A stretch of DNA of 64,000 bases, taken from positions 744,001 to 808,000 of the forward strand of contig NZ_LR215008.1 of the NCBI RefSeq assembly GCF_900660575.1, read 5' to 3'. The position numbers and the translations under genes are program-made. This document shows positions 1 through 10,911 of this stretch, one piece after another (the stretch's first letter is position 1; the number at the start of each line of letters is the position of its first letter). This DNA is from Mycoplasmopsis pulmonis (GTDB lineage: Bacteria > Bacillota_I > Bacilli_A > Mycoplasmatales > Metamycoplasmataceae). The notes beneath the pieces were generated by a model. It saw nothing but the letters and a program-made list of their open reading frames with translations. It ran no database searches and had not been told where the DNA came from.

Positions 1-2561
1 AAATAAATTTAGATTTATCTGCTTTTGAAAACGAAATTATTTTCGAAAAAAATAATTTAGATTTTCTTATTAAAACATATTTACATCTAGGTCAAAAATT
101 AAAAGAACTTCAAAACAAAAAAACACAAATTGTAGCTCAAGTTAAAATATCAAAAAAAGAAATAAATAAAAAATATTTAGAAGATAAAAATAACTTAAAA
201 ATAAAATACAAAGATCGAATTAACAAAGCAGAATATTCTTACAACAAAGACTATTTTGAACAAAATCAAAAAATCAAAGAATCTTTAAAACATGCAAATG
301 AAAAAATAGCTCAAAACAAAGACAAAATTAATGAGTTAAATAAAAATAAATTAGAGAAAATAAAAGCTCTTGCTTTAGAAGAAAAAAGAGCTCTAAAAGC
401 AAATTACTTGGAGTATAAAAAGAATTTAATTTTAGCTAAAAAATATTACAAACTTTACATTAATCATCAAAAGGTTTTATTGATTTGTAACTATTATGAA
501 AAAGATAAAACTCAAATTGATCAATTATGGAAAAAGTATAAAAATAATTTTCTAAATAAAGTTGATGATCAGCAAGTAAAAAATGATTATTTTGAGCTTT
601 ATAAAAAAATCATAAATGTATATGAAAATGACAATAGTTATAAAAAACAAGTTGTTAAAAAAATAATCAACAAAAGCTATAATTTTTTGATTAAATATGA
701 ACTAAGAAAAAATGCTCTTTTCCATCTAAAATCTCAACACTGGCAAAATTTAGCACTAATAAAAAAAGACTCTTCTTATGAAGGTGATTTTTATGAAGTT
801 AAATCAAATGCTTTATCACAATATGTAATTGACTATAGCAATGAAATTAATAACTCTATCATAGAAAAACAAAAAATATTAGAAGAGCTTTTTAATCAAA
901 ATTATGCAAAAAATAATTTGGAAAATAAACAAGTTTTTCAAAGCAAAGTTGATAACTTAAAAGTTGATTATTTATTAGAAAAAGCAAAAGTTAAAAAGCT
1001 TGCTAAGAAAAAAGAAATAACTAAAAAAGCTCTTGTTTTCACTAATAAAAAATTGAAAATTGATTTTAAAGAAAAAGTTAATTCATTGAAATTAGAAAAT
1101 CCAAAATATCAAAATAAATTACTATTAAAAACTAATTTATCTCGTCTTTTTTCAAAGAAAAAACTTTTACATAAAATTTATCAATCAAAAATATTGGAAG
1201 CACAAAAAAGTATTCCAACTGAAAACAAAAAATATGCCAGCAAAAAAGGATTTTTAATAAATTTAATTTTGCCTGGACTAGCTGAAATATTGATTTTTAA
1301 ACAATATTGAAAGGGAATTTTATTAATTCTTTTAAGTAGTTTTTTCTATCTAGCTTTTGTTCCTTTTTCGTTTGGTCTTTACTGAAATAAAATAGGTGGA
1401 GTTCAAGGACTAGTTGATCTAGGAGCTAGCATCCATAACCATGAAAAAGGAATTACTCCAGATGCTCGTTATTGAATATTTGGTGGAGTTGTTTCAATAT
1501 TCCTTTTAATCCTTGTTATTGCATTTAATTTATCTAGTGCAATTCAGGCATATCGCAATGGAAAATTTCTTGAACAAGGTATGCGCCCTCAAAGTTGAAT
1601 TCAAACAAAAAAATGACTTTCAAAACAAGGCTTTCCATGACTTATTTCCATTCCTGGATGACTTTTAATTGTCTTTATTGTTGTAGCTCCTTTATTTGCC
1701 TCTTTACTTATTTCTTTTTCAAATACTGGCTTTCAACATGAGCCGCCCGGAAGAGTAGTTGATTGAGTTGGTTTTAGCCAATATGGTAAATGATGAATTT
1801 TTAGAAACAATGGTTTATTAACCTCACTTTTTAGAGTTGTTGGTTGAACTTTTATTTGAACTTTTTCAGCCGGTTTTCTAGTAATTATAGTCGGTGGAAT
1901 TTTTGCTATTTTAGTAAATAGCCATCATATTAAATTTAAAAAGTTTTTTAGATTAATTTACATTATTCCATGAGCTATTCCAGCTTTTGTTACTATTATT
2001 TTCTTAAAATCTATTTTCCAAGCAGATGATGATTCTTTAGTAAATCACATCTTAATTAACTTAGGAATTATTCAAAAAGGTGTTAATTATTTTTCATCAA
2101 TTCACATAGTTAGATTCTTATTAATCATTATTCAAACATGACTTGGACATTCATATATTTTCCTTTTAATAACTGGTAATTTACAATCAATACCAAGGGA
2201 TATCTATGAAGCTGGGGCAATTGATGGAGCAAAGAGAAATCGTCAATTTTTCTATATCACCATGCCAATTTTAATAAATTCATTAACACCACTACTAATA
2301 GGACAGTTTATTTTCATGTTTAATAACTTTACTATCATTAACTTGTTCTCAGGAGGAGGACCTGCTTTTTTAAGACCAACTGTATTTTTAGAAGCAGGAA
2401 CAGATATCATAATTTCATGAATTTATAAACTAACAACTGGTGTTGTACAAATTGAAGGAAATACAGCTTTTGCATCAGCTCTTGTAATTCTTTCTTCTAG
2501 TATTTCTGTTGGTTTTGCAAGTTATGGTTTTGCTAAAAATATTGCAAAAGGAGAAAAATAA
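1..2561 (+). CDS. MalF-like sugar ABC transporter permease with long coiled-coil N-terminus (5' truncated)
   Basis: The reading frame is open from base 3 and its start lies left of the window. The first 420 or so visible residues are Lys/Asn/Glu-rich and look like coiled coil. They are followed by hydrophobic segments typical of an inner-membrane permease. The EAA loop of binding-protein-dependent permeases is visible near 2209-2270 (EAGAIDGAKRNRQFFYITMP), so this is a MalF/UgpA-type subunit of a carbohydrate ABC importer. The C-terminal half is full of in-frame TGA codons that must be Trp. The stop TAA shares its last A with the ATG of the next permease, which indicates translational coupling in an operon. 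The N-terminal extension is odd: family members are usually around 300 residues, and here more than 400 precede the membrane part. No function can be given for it. The maltodextrin substrate is inferred from the nearby pullulanase gene. Confidence 0.85.
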
Positions 2562-3505
2562 TGAAATCCTACAAATCACTAATAAAAACACAAAAACTTA
2601 ACTTGAATAAACTAACAAAGGTAAAAACTAAAATTCATCTTAGTGATGCAAAACAGTTAACTTTTAGTGAAATCATATACTTGTTTTTTAATTACATTCT
2701 TTTGATTTTTTGAGCGCTAATAATTATTTTTCCAGTCATAACTATGATTGTTGCTTCATTTAATGTTTTTAATCCAAGGTATGTTTCTCTCTCTCCTAAA
2801 ACTTTTACTTTTGGATGAGATAACTTTAGCTACCTTTTTACAAGTGAGCGTTCTTTATATGTTAATTGATATATAAATACAGTTGTTATTTCATTAATAA
2901 CAATGGCAATAACTGTAGTTTTTGTTGCACTAAATGGCTATGCTTATTCAAGATTTAGATTTACAGGTTCTAAACACTCACTTTCAGTTATTATGCTTTT
3001 ACAAATGGTTCCAGCAACGGCTTCACTAATTTCACTTTATATCATTGTAACTTTAGGAAAAGAAATTAAAATTGACCCTCGTTTTATATTGGTTTTAATT
3101 TATGCTGGAGGGGCAATTGCTGGAAATACTTTTATTTTTAAAGGATACTTAGATTCAATTTCAAAAGAGCTTGATGACTCTGCAAAAATTGATGGATGTG
3201 GAAATTGAAAATTATTCTACAAAATTTTACTTCCAATTTCTAAACCTATGCTTTCAATTATTGCTCTATGAACTTTTTTAATTCCATTTGGAGATGTTAT
3301 TTTGCCAAGATTTACAATTACCGATTTAAGACAAACAACTCTAGCAGTGGGACTTGATAGTTTCATAAGTACTGATCCAAAACACATCAATGCAGGAGCT
3401 TATTCAGCTGGAGCTTTACTAGCTGCTATTCCACCATTTATTCTGTTTATGGTTTCACAAAAAAACATTGTAGGTAATCTAGGAGAAGGATCAGTGAAAG
3501 GTTAA
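2561..3505 (+). CDS. MalG-like sugar ABC transporter permease
   Basis: A 314-residue membrane protein and second permease of the importer. A hydrophobic segment near residues 45-70 is followed by the usual MalG-type layout. The EAA-like loop reads LDDSAKIDGCGNWKLFYKIL near 3169-3228, with in-frame TGA as Trp. The C-terminus NLGEGSVKG resembles the MalG/UgpE family ending (GLTAGAVKG type). The start ATG overlaps the preceding stop by one base (TAATG) and the ATPase begins one base after its stop, so the three genes form a tight operon. The product is expected to pair with the MalF-like subunit in the membrane and take energy from the MsmK-like ATPase. Confidence 0.88.
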
Positions 3506-3506
3506 T

Positions 3507-4685
3507 ATGAAAAAAGAAATATTAGATGATTTAAAAAACTATGATTTAGAATTTGATAAATTTCTAAATCAAATTGGACAAAATAGCACTTCTTATAATG
3601 GTGGAAAAATTGAACTTGTAAATTTATCTAAAAAATATGAAGGTAATGATAAATGAACTCTTAAAGATATCAACTTAACAATTGAGCCAAAAAAGTTTTG
3701 TATCTTTTTAGGACCTTCAGGATGTGGTAAAACTACACTTTTAAGAATGATAGCTGGACTTAATTCAATTACTAGAGGTGATTTATTATTTGAAGATAAA
3801 AGAATCAATAATCTTTCTCCCTCTGAAAGAAACATTGCCATGGTTTTTCAATCATATGCTCTTTATCCACATATGAATGTTTATAACAACATGAGCTTTG
3901 GATTGAAAATGGCAAAAGAAAGAAAAGACGTTATTGACCGAAGGGTTAAAGACGTAGCTAAAATCTTAAAAATAGAAAATTATTTATATAATAAACCTAG
4001 AGATCTATCGGGGGGGCAAAGACAAAGAGTTGCAATAGGAAGAGCCATTGTAAGAAAGCCTTCTATTTTCTTAATGGACGAGCCTCTTTCTAACTTAGAT
4101 GCTAAGTTAAGAGAGTCTATGAGAAGAGAAATTGTTCAAATTCATAGAATGCTAAATACAACAACAATTTATGTAACCCACGATCAACTTGAAGCTATGA
4201 CTATGGGAGATCAAATTGTAGTAATGAATGATGGTAAAATCCAACAAAATGGAACAAGTGAAGAACTTTACTTTAGACCTAAAAATATCTTTGTTGCCAA
4301 TTTTATTGGAAGTCCAACAATGAATTTAATTTATGGAAATTATCAAAGACCATTTTTTGTTGCAAAAGATTTTAATTGGAAGTTAAAACTTGATACTGAA
4401 AATGAAACAAAAATTCAAAATAACAGTGAAATAGTAATAGGCTATCGTAGTGAAGATGTTATTTTAAATAAAAACCCAATTGAAGGGGCAATTCAGGGAA
4501 AAATATTTAATATTGAACACTTAGGAAAAGAGCTTTCAATAGTAGTTAAAATTAATGAAAATATTGAAATAGTTTCTACTGTTTTAAATAATGAAAAATT
4601 TGTTTTATATCAAAATATTTGAATAACTTTTAATCAAAAAAGAATTCATATTTTTGATTTAAAAACACAAGAGAGAATTAATTAA
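3507..4685 (+). CDS. msmK: Sugar ABC transporter ATP-binding protein (MsmK/MalK/UgpC type)
   Basis: 392 residues. It contains Walker A (GPSGCGKTT near 3712-3738), the Q-loop region ([17 protein letters not shown]), the ABC signature LSGGQRQR near 4006-4029, Walker B ([16 protein letters not shown]) and the switch His ([10 protein letters not shown]). The C-terminal third fits the regulatory TOBE region of MalK-type ATPases, with one in-frame TGA as Trp near 4620. It should hydrolyse ATP to drive carbohydrate import through the two upstream permeases. The LSGGQ motif is encoded through a run of seven G residues (4010-4016), unusual in so AT-rich a sequence. The stop overlaps the next start by one base. 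MsmK-type proteins serve several sugars, so the exact substrate is not fixed by sequence. Confidence 0.93.
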
Positions 4686-5239
4686 TGAAAAAGATAGTTG
4701 AATTTTTTAAAATTTATTGATTGCGCAAAATCTCTGTTATTTTTATAATATTTAACTCACTTTTAACGATTTTGTTGTTTTACTTTTTTTATTCAAATTT
4801 TTTAGATTATGTAGACAAAGAAATAAAATTTTGATCAACTGATAATCCCAATTATGTTTCAACAGCTTTTGATCAAAATCCAATTTATATAGGACTCTTT
4901 TGTGTTCTTGGAATTATTATTGTTAGTATTATTGTTTTATCTATTCTTTATTTTTGACGCTTTTATAAATTACAAGATAGTGGAAATTTAATATTAACTT
5001 TATTGTTGGTGCTAAGTATTTTAGTTATTGTCATAGTTTCACTTTTATTGTCTTTTCAACCACAAATTCAAAAAAAGATAATTGAAAATCCAAATGGATC
5101 TAAAAGACAAATAAAATTAGACTCGCCATCTTATGCAATAGGTTGAGCAATATTTTTTATCTGATTATTTCAAGCTATGTTTTTACTAGCTTCAAAAAGA
5201 AATTATGGTTTTTTTATTCCTAAAAAAATTCATAATTAA
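4685..5239 (+). CDS. Hypothetical four-helix membrane protein at the end of the sugar transporter operon
   Basis: 184 residues starting [15 protein letters not shown]. The ATG overlaps the msmK stop by one base (TAATG), so it is translationally coupled to the transporter. About four hydrophobic segments can be seen: IFNSLLTILLFYFF, IYIGLFCVLGIIIVSIIVLS, LILTLLLVLSILVIVIVSLL and AIGWAIFFIWLFQAMF. A polar loop lies between the third and fourth. I do not recognise the family. Its position suggests an accessory or partner of the transporter, but no binding or catalytic motif is visible. There is no lipobox, so it is not an obvious substrate-binding lipoprotein, and the binding protein of this importer is not in the visible part of the operon. 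Confidence 0.75.
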
Positions 5240-5280
5240 TTTGGCTTTTTTAAAATTTTTATCTGAATAAAAAATCTAAA

Positions 5281-5312
5281 AAAATAGATCTAATTTTTAG
5301 AGATCTATTTTT
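5281..5312 (+). terminator. Terminator of the sugar transporter operon
   Basis: Inverted repeat AAAATAGATCT / AGATCTATTTTT with a short loop, ending in a T run, 42 bases after the last gene of the operon. Confidence 0.7.
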
Positions 5313-5500
5313 AAAAACTAATTTTTTTAATTACAAATTTTTGTTTTAACTATCTCACTAAATTTAACAAAAAATAATTATTAAAACATAACAAAAAAAT
5401 ATAGACAAAAAACATCATAAAAACAAATTAAAAAGACTTTAGAATACAAAATATTTTTAAAAAAAATTTAAGCAAATTTTATAACTAAAAAACAATAAAA

Positions 5501-5537
5501 AAAGAATCCATTGTTTATCTTGGATTCTTTGTTTTTT
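5501..5537 (-). terminator. Terminator between converging operons
   Basis: Stem AAAGAATCCA / TGGATTCTTT with A-rich sequence on one side and T-rich on the other, 17 bases beyond the stop of the minus-strand GntR gene. It can act in both directions. The rest of the gap from 5240 to 5553 is AT-rich and shows nothing else. Confidence 0.6.
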
Positions 5538-5553
5538 ATAAAATTTAAAAATC

Positions 5554-6201
5554 TTAAAATAGACTTTTTTCTTGATGTGAAAAAGAAAAATATTCAGGTT
5601 TAACTATGTATTTTGATGCTAGTTGAATTCCTTCATCATCATAGGTTCATGAATAAACAACAACTAAGTATTCATGATTTCATAAATTTACTTTTTCATA
5701 TTGCAATTTATAGATAGTATTTTTTAGATCTATACCTTTTTCTAAAAAGAAATTTGTAAAAGAAAACTTATCTTCAAATTTTTCTGGAATTTGATATTTT
5801 TTTGAAATGTAATTTTCACTGACAATAATTATTTCATCATCTTTCAAATACTCTTTTTTAAATTTTTTAAATCCATGATCAAAAATAATTTTAAATTTAC
5901 TAAACCATTTTGGAGTTTGTGAATTTTCTTTTTTTATTTTAGTAGAAGTTACTGGCATTGCTGAGGCAAAAGGTTTAAGCAAACCAAAAAAATTTTCAGC
6001 TACAAATCTTCCTTGTTTACTTATGTTATAAACAGCTCCTATTGATTCAAGTTTTTTGTATGCATTAATAGCAGTAATTCTAGAAATTGAAAATTTTTGC
6101 ATTAAAAAAGCTTCCGAAGGCATAATATCATTTGGCTTTTTTTTATTAGTTATTATTAAATTTATTAAATACTTTAATATTATTTCTTTTTTTGTTTCCA
6201 T
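5554..6201 (-). CDS. GntR-family transcriptional regulator (HutC/TreR subfamily)
   Basis: 215 residues. The N-terminal 65 or so form a winged helix-turn-helix of GntR type: NDIMPSEAFLMQKFSISRIT fits the conserved PSE..L...F.VSR.T core and is followed by AYKKLESIGAVYNISKQGRFV. The C-terminal part fits a UTRA ligand-binding domain. Two in-frame TGA codons are Trp, so the gene runs to TAA at 5554-5556 and not to the first TGA. UTRA regulators usually repress sugar-use operons and are released by a sugar phosphate. It lies between the converging transporter operon and pullulanase gene, which are the obvious candidate targets. I could not identify an operator. Confidence 0.85.
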
Positions 6202-6365
6202 AAAAAAAATTTTAAAGTTTTTTTACCAAAAAATTACTAAACTTATTGATATAAAAATTTAAAGTATATTTGATAAAAATTGCTCCCATTAATAAAAAAA
6301 TTAAATGCATAAAATTACAATGATTGTTTTTTATTTAAAACAAGATTTCTAATTTCTAAAATTTT

Positions 6366-8387
6366 TTACTGAAAAATAATTGAACTATTTTTCAAAACTC
6401 AAAAATCACTTTTATCATTTGAATCATCAAAATCAGAATTAAATAAAATCTTTTTATTTTCTAATTCTTTTAGATAAATATTTTCATTAGAAAAATTATG
6501 AGCTATAAAAAGTTTTTCTTCTTGATGTTGAATTTCATAGAAAACAAATCCCTTTTTGATTTTTAAAAAATTAACTTTTTCAAAGTTATTGTCTAATTTA
6601 AAAAAATTAGAATTTTTATAAAAATGTATCAATCTTGTTAAAAAATTAAAAACATGTTTTTTAACTAAATCATTATTTAGATTTTGTCATTTTAAACCAT
6701 TTGTGTAATCACTTGTTTTATATGAATTTTCATTAACTCAAAAATTAGATTTATCAACCAAATTATTTTCACTATTCAAGATTTTTAAAGATCTTGCTGA
6801 GTCATAACCACTAAAATCAGTTGGCTTAGAATGACAAAATTCTGTTCCTGCTAAAATTAGTTGTTTTCCTTGTGTGCTAAATTGCATCATTAAAGCTTGT
6901 CTATAAATTTTTATACTATCACTAAAACTTTTGTTCGTTGTTGTTATTATTTTGTCTCACAAACTAAAACCATCATGACAAGCACTATATTGAAGATTCA
7001 TGTTGTAATCTTTTGAAAAAAGATGATAGTTCTTTTTTTCTAAATTACTTTTTTGGAAAAGTGGATATTTTTTTACATTACCAACAATCGAAAAAAGATA
7101 ATGATCAAAATAATCTAAATTACCTTGAATAAGGCCATAACTTTTTTCAATTAAATCAAGGTCATCACTACCTTTAATTGCATTTCTAGTTGTGTCATTA
7201 AAATAAGCAAAACCTTTAGAGTTTGTGTTTGTTCCTTTGGTATAACTATTTTCATAATTTAAATCACTAAACTCTCATGCTTCTCCATGTAAAATGATAT
7301 TTGGATTTATTTTTTTAAGTTTTTTGAAAATTAAATTTAAAGTTTTTTTATCAATAAAAGTTGAAAGATCAAAGCGAAAACCATCGACTTTAAAATATTC
7401 AACAAAATAAACAAGTGAGTCAATAATTAATTTTCTAACCATTTTAGATTCAGTATTTAATGCAAAATCATCAACTGGTAAAATTTGAGAATTTTCTCTA
7501 AAAAAGTAGTCCTTTAAAATATTGTTCATTAACATGTTAGTCATCATGTGATTGTAAACAACATCCATGATAACTGCTATTCCATTTTTATGAGCCTCTT
7601 CAATAAAATCCCTAAATTCTATAATTCTATTTGAAGGATCTTCTGGTTTAGAAAAATATCATCCTGCTAAAGAAAAATAATTTAAAGGATCATATCCTCA
7701 ATTGTAATTTGTACTTCACTTTTGTCCATTGCCTTTTTCTATTATCTCTAAATTAGAATCATCTAAAGTATAAATAGATTGAACTGGCAAAAGCTGAATA
7801 TGAGTAATTCCTAATTTTTTTAAATATGAAAAAATTTGGCACTCTTGTGCTGCTTTAAATGTACCTTTTCTATTTTCTAATTTTTTATCTACTAAAGAAC
7901 TAAAGTCTCTAATGTGCATTTCATAAATAACTAAATTTTGATCTTTTTTTATATCAAAATTTTTATCTGAAAAACTCTCGTTTTTAAAGTGTTTTTGTCA
8001 ATCTATTATTGCAGCTTTTGGAGTTTTGTTTGTTTTACCTTCTCAGTTAAAAACAGAAAGAGATTTTGCATATGGATCTAACACTAATTTGCTTTTTTTG
8101 TTTTCATCTTGAACTTTAATATGATAGTAATAATCTTCAAATTTTAAAGGTATTTTGACTTGTCAAATTTTTTGTTTTTTAACAAAATTTATTTTTTCAA
8201 CAACTTTATCATTGTCTAATTTATCATAAATAATTAAATCAACACTAAGGGCAAAAGGTTGCCAAAAATTAATAATAAAGTTTTTATCTTTTTTTCAAAT
8301 TCCTAGCTTTGCATTTGTTGCAAAATTTTTGTCTATATAATCTATTCTTTGAGCAAAAGACTTTTTTATTCCTCTGAAATAAATCAT
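6366..8387 (-). CDS. pulA: Type I pullulanase (GH13 alpha-glucan debranching enzyme)
   Basis: 673 residues. An N-terminal beta-rich region (DPYAKSLSVFNWEGK, as in the CBM48-like part of pullulanases) precedes a GH13 barrel. Visible motifs in order: the pullulanase hallmark YNWGYDP; VVYNH (region I); DGFRFDLS with the nucleophile Asp (region II); ILHGEAW with the acid/base Glu (region III); and CHDGFSLWD with the third Asp (region IV). It should hydrolyse alpha-1,6 branches in pullulan or glycogen-derived oligosaccharides. No signal peptide is seen, so it probably acts in the cytoplasm on imported maltodextrins. Several in-frame TGA codons are Trp, including the last ones before TAA at 6366. 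The start ATG at 8385-8387 is the first in frame after the upstream stop; no clear Shine-Dalgarno precedes it. Confidence 0.9.
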
Positions 8388-8752
8388 GTTAGTAATTATA
8401 TTTTCTAAAATAAAACATCACTTATTATCTTGATATAACAATGCAATTTTGTTTTAAAAAAATAATTTTTTTCAATTTTAAATCTAGTTTTTAAGCAAGA
8501 TTGTCTAAATTTGAAAAATGAAAATAATATTTAAAAAATTAACTATTTTTTATAAAAATTCAAGTTGTTTAAATACAAGTTTTTAATTTTAAATCTAAAA
8601 ATATTATTTTAATTTTGTTAAAGTTATCCATTATTTTTTATATTGTTTTATTGAACATTTTTATCTTAAATATAAGTGATTTAAGCTATGTTTAAATTAA
8701 AATAGTAAAATAAAAAAATATATTAATTTATTTCAAAATTTAGGAGTTTAAA
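8388..8752. other. Divergent intergenic region between pulA and deoD
   Basis: 365 bases without a gene. It must hold the pulA promoter (minus) and the deoD promoter (plus). A 13-base direct repeat AATTTTAAATCTA occurs near 8474 and again near 8586; I cannot say whether it is an operator. A TTGAAC box lies at 8651-8656, upstream of deoD. Nothing else stands out. Confidence 0.5.
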
Positions 8753-9451
8753 ATGACACCACACATTAATGCCAAAAAAGGTGAAATTGCTAAGGTAGTT
8801 TTAATGCCAGGAGATCCTCTAAGAGCTAAAACTATGGCAGAAAAATATTTAAAAAATTATAAATTAGTTAGTTCTGTTAGAAATGCTTTTATTTATACAG
8901 GTGAATACAAAGGAAAGCAAATTTCAATTGCCGCTTCAGGAATGGGTTGTGCTTCGATTGGAATTTACTCACATGAGCTTTTTGACAAATATGAAGTTGA
9001 AAAAATCATTAGAGTAGGAACTTCTGGATCATATGTAAAAGATTTAAACATTGGAGATGTTGTTCTAGCAAAAAGTGCCTACACTGATAATCAAAACTTT
9101 TCGCTAGTTTTAAGTGGTAAAGCCGAAAATGTTTTTTATCCTTCAAAAGAGCTTAATGAGCAAATTAGTAAAATTGCAAAAGATCTTTTGATTCCAATCA
9201 AAGAAATTCAAGTTCACTCAAGTGATGTTTTTTATGCCACAAGGCCTCTTGAAGAGACTATCAAAATTACTCAATCTCAAGCTGTTGAAATGGAAGCAAG
9301 TGCACTTTTTGCTGTTGCAAATAAATTCAATAAGCAAGCAGCAACACTTCTTACAATTAGTGACAATCTAATAACCCATGAAGAAGCTAGTTCTCAAACA
9401 AGACAAAACAACTTTACCAAGATGTTTGAAATTGCACTTGAAATTGACTAA
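8753..9451 (+). CDS. deoD: Purine nucleoside phosphorylase, DeoD type
   Basis: 232 residues, the normal length for the hexameric DeoD family. Motifs seen: VVLMPGDPLRAKTMAEKYL at the N-terminus (phosphate and ribose site), RVGTSGSYVKDLNIGDVVLA in the middle, VEMEASALFAVA (the Glu-Met-Glu that binds the ribose) and TISDN near the C-terminus (purine-site Asp). It splits purine (deoxy)nucleosides with phosphate to the base and (deoxy)ribose-1-phosphate, central to purine salvage in an organism that lacks de novo synthesis. A clear Shine-Dalgarno AGGAG at 8742-8746 fixes the start. deoA follows 8 bases after the stop, forming an operon. Confidence 0.96.
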   Translation: MTPHINAKKGEIAKVVLMPGDPLRAKTMAEKYLKNYKLVSSVRNAFIYTGEYKGKQISIAASGMGCASIGIYSHELFDKYEVEKIIRVGTSGSYVKDLNIGDVVLAKSAYTDNQNFSLVLSGKAENVFYPSKELNEQISKIAKDLLIPIKEIQVHSSDVFYATRPLEETIKITQSQAVEMEASALFAVANKFNKQAATLLTISDNLITHEEASSQTRQNNFTKMFEIALEID

Positions 9452-9459
9452 GGTAAAAT

Positions 9460-10752
9460 ATGAGAATTGTAGATCTTATTAACAAAAAAATGACCGGTAA
9501 AGCACTAACAAAAGAAGAAATTGATTTTTTACTTGATAGTTATTTAAATGAGAGTATGCCAGATTATCAAATGGCTGCTTTTTTAATGGCTGTTGTTTTT
9601 AAATCAATGGAAAAAGAAGAACTGGCCCACTTTAGTTTAAAGATGCTTCAATCAGGAAAAATAATTGATCTTTCATCAATTAAGCAAATCAAAGTAGATA
9701 AACACTCAACTGGAGGAATAGGTGATAAAACAACTTTGGTAATAGCCCCTATTATTGCAGCTTTAGATTTACCAGTGGCTAAAATGAGTGGAAGAGGCCT
9801 AGGTCACACTGGAGGAACTTTAGATAAGCTTGAGTCTATTCCTGGATTTAGAATTAATCTTTCAGAAGAAGAATTTATTAATCAAGTTAAAAAAATCAAT
9901 ATCTCAGTTATTAGTCAAAGTCAAAGCCTTGTTCCTCTTGATAAAAAACTCTATGCTCTTAGAGATGTTACAGCAACAGTTGAGTCAATTCCTTTAATTG
10001 CCTCATCTATAATGTCTAAAAAACTAGCAACAGGCTCTGATGCTATTTTACTAGATGTAAAATGTGGTAATGGCGCTTTTATGAAAGATATAGATAGAGC
10101 AAGAGAGCTAGCCAAACACATGGTTGATATAGGAAAGGTTTTAAACAAAGATGTTGTTGTTGAAATTACTAATATGGACAGGCCTTTAGGAAAAGAAATT
10201 GGTAATAAAAATGAAGTTATAGAAGCAATAGAAGCTCTTAAAGATAAGTGATCTTGAGACTTTAAAGAACTTATTTATAGCTCATGTATTAACATTTTGT
10301 TAATGACCAAAAAAGCCTCTACAAATCAAGAGGCAAAAACTATGATTGATAGTGTCATAAAATCTGGAAAAGCTCTTGAAAAATTTTATGAATTTGTCCA
10401 AGCTCAAGGTGGAGATGTTGAGATTCTAAAATCGAAAAGTTTTTGAAATCCAAAATTTAAATTAGAAATTAAAGCCAATAGCAATGGATATTTAAATATT
10501 TATGATGCTTTAACTTTTGGAATTGTAGCTATGAAATTAGGAGCTGGTAGACAAACAAAAGAGGAAAAAATTGACTTTGAAGCTGGTATAAGTTTGAATA
10601 AAAAAACTAATGATTTAGTTAAAAAAGGTGATGTTATTTTTAGTTTATATTCATCAAAGCCCATTGATCCTAGCTTAATTGATGAGCTAAAAAATTCTTG
10701 AAAAATAAGTGAGAGCAAAGTTGATTTTAAAATGATTTTAGATAAGTTTTAA
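9460..10752 (+). CDS. deoA: Pyrimidine-nucleoside / thymidine phosphorylase
   Basis: 430 residues, the usual family length. The family signature MSGRGLGHTGGTLDKLESIPG is at about residues 109-129, preceded by the phosphate-binding KVDKHSTGGIGDKTTL. In-frame TGA codons near 10249, 10255, 10444 and 10699 are Trp. The enzyme cleaves thymidine, uridine or deoxyuridine to base and pentose-1-phosphate, complementing DeoD. The two genes are only 8 bases apart, and the region just before the ATG (AAGGTAAAAT) overlaps the deoD stop. The sequence does not tell thymidine-specific from broad pyrimidine specificity. Confidence 0.95.
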
Positions 10753-10780
10753 TTACAAAAACAAAGCCCTTAGAATAAAT

Positions 10781-10821
10781 AAAAAGTTTTTATGAGAAAA
10801 ATAGCTCTAAAAACTTTTTTT
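10781..10821 (+). terminator. Terminator after deoA
   Basis: Stem AAAAAGTTTTTA / TAAAAACTTTTTT with a 15-base loop followed by T-rich sequence, 28 bases after the deoA stop. Confidence 0.7.
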
Positions 10822-10876
10822 GTTATAAAATTGCAAACCAATATTTGCTTAGCAAAAAAGCACCCTTAAAATTTGG

Positions 10877-10882
10877 TATAAT
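10877..10882 (+). promoter_or_regulatory. Extended -10 box of surface-protein gene 1
   Basis: TTGGTATAAT, a perfect -10 TATAAT with an upstream TG-like extension. A strong Shine-Dalgarno GGAGG at 10902-10906 fixes the start at 10912, not the in-frame TTG at 10900. The same GTATAAT core precedes all members of this gene family. Confidence 0.65.
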
Positions 10883-10911
10883 TTTAATATCTTAAAATCT
10901 TGGAGGATATT

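Noticed and set aside
3593-3841. Open frame on the minus strand inside msmK
   Set aside because: Complementary shadow of the Walker A region; no ribosome-binding site and no independent features.
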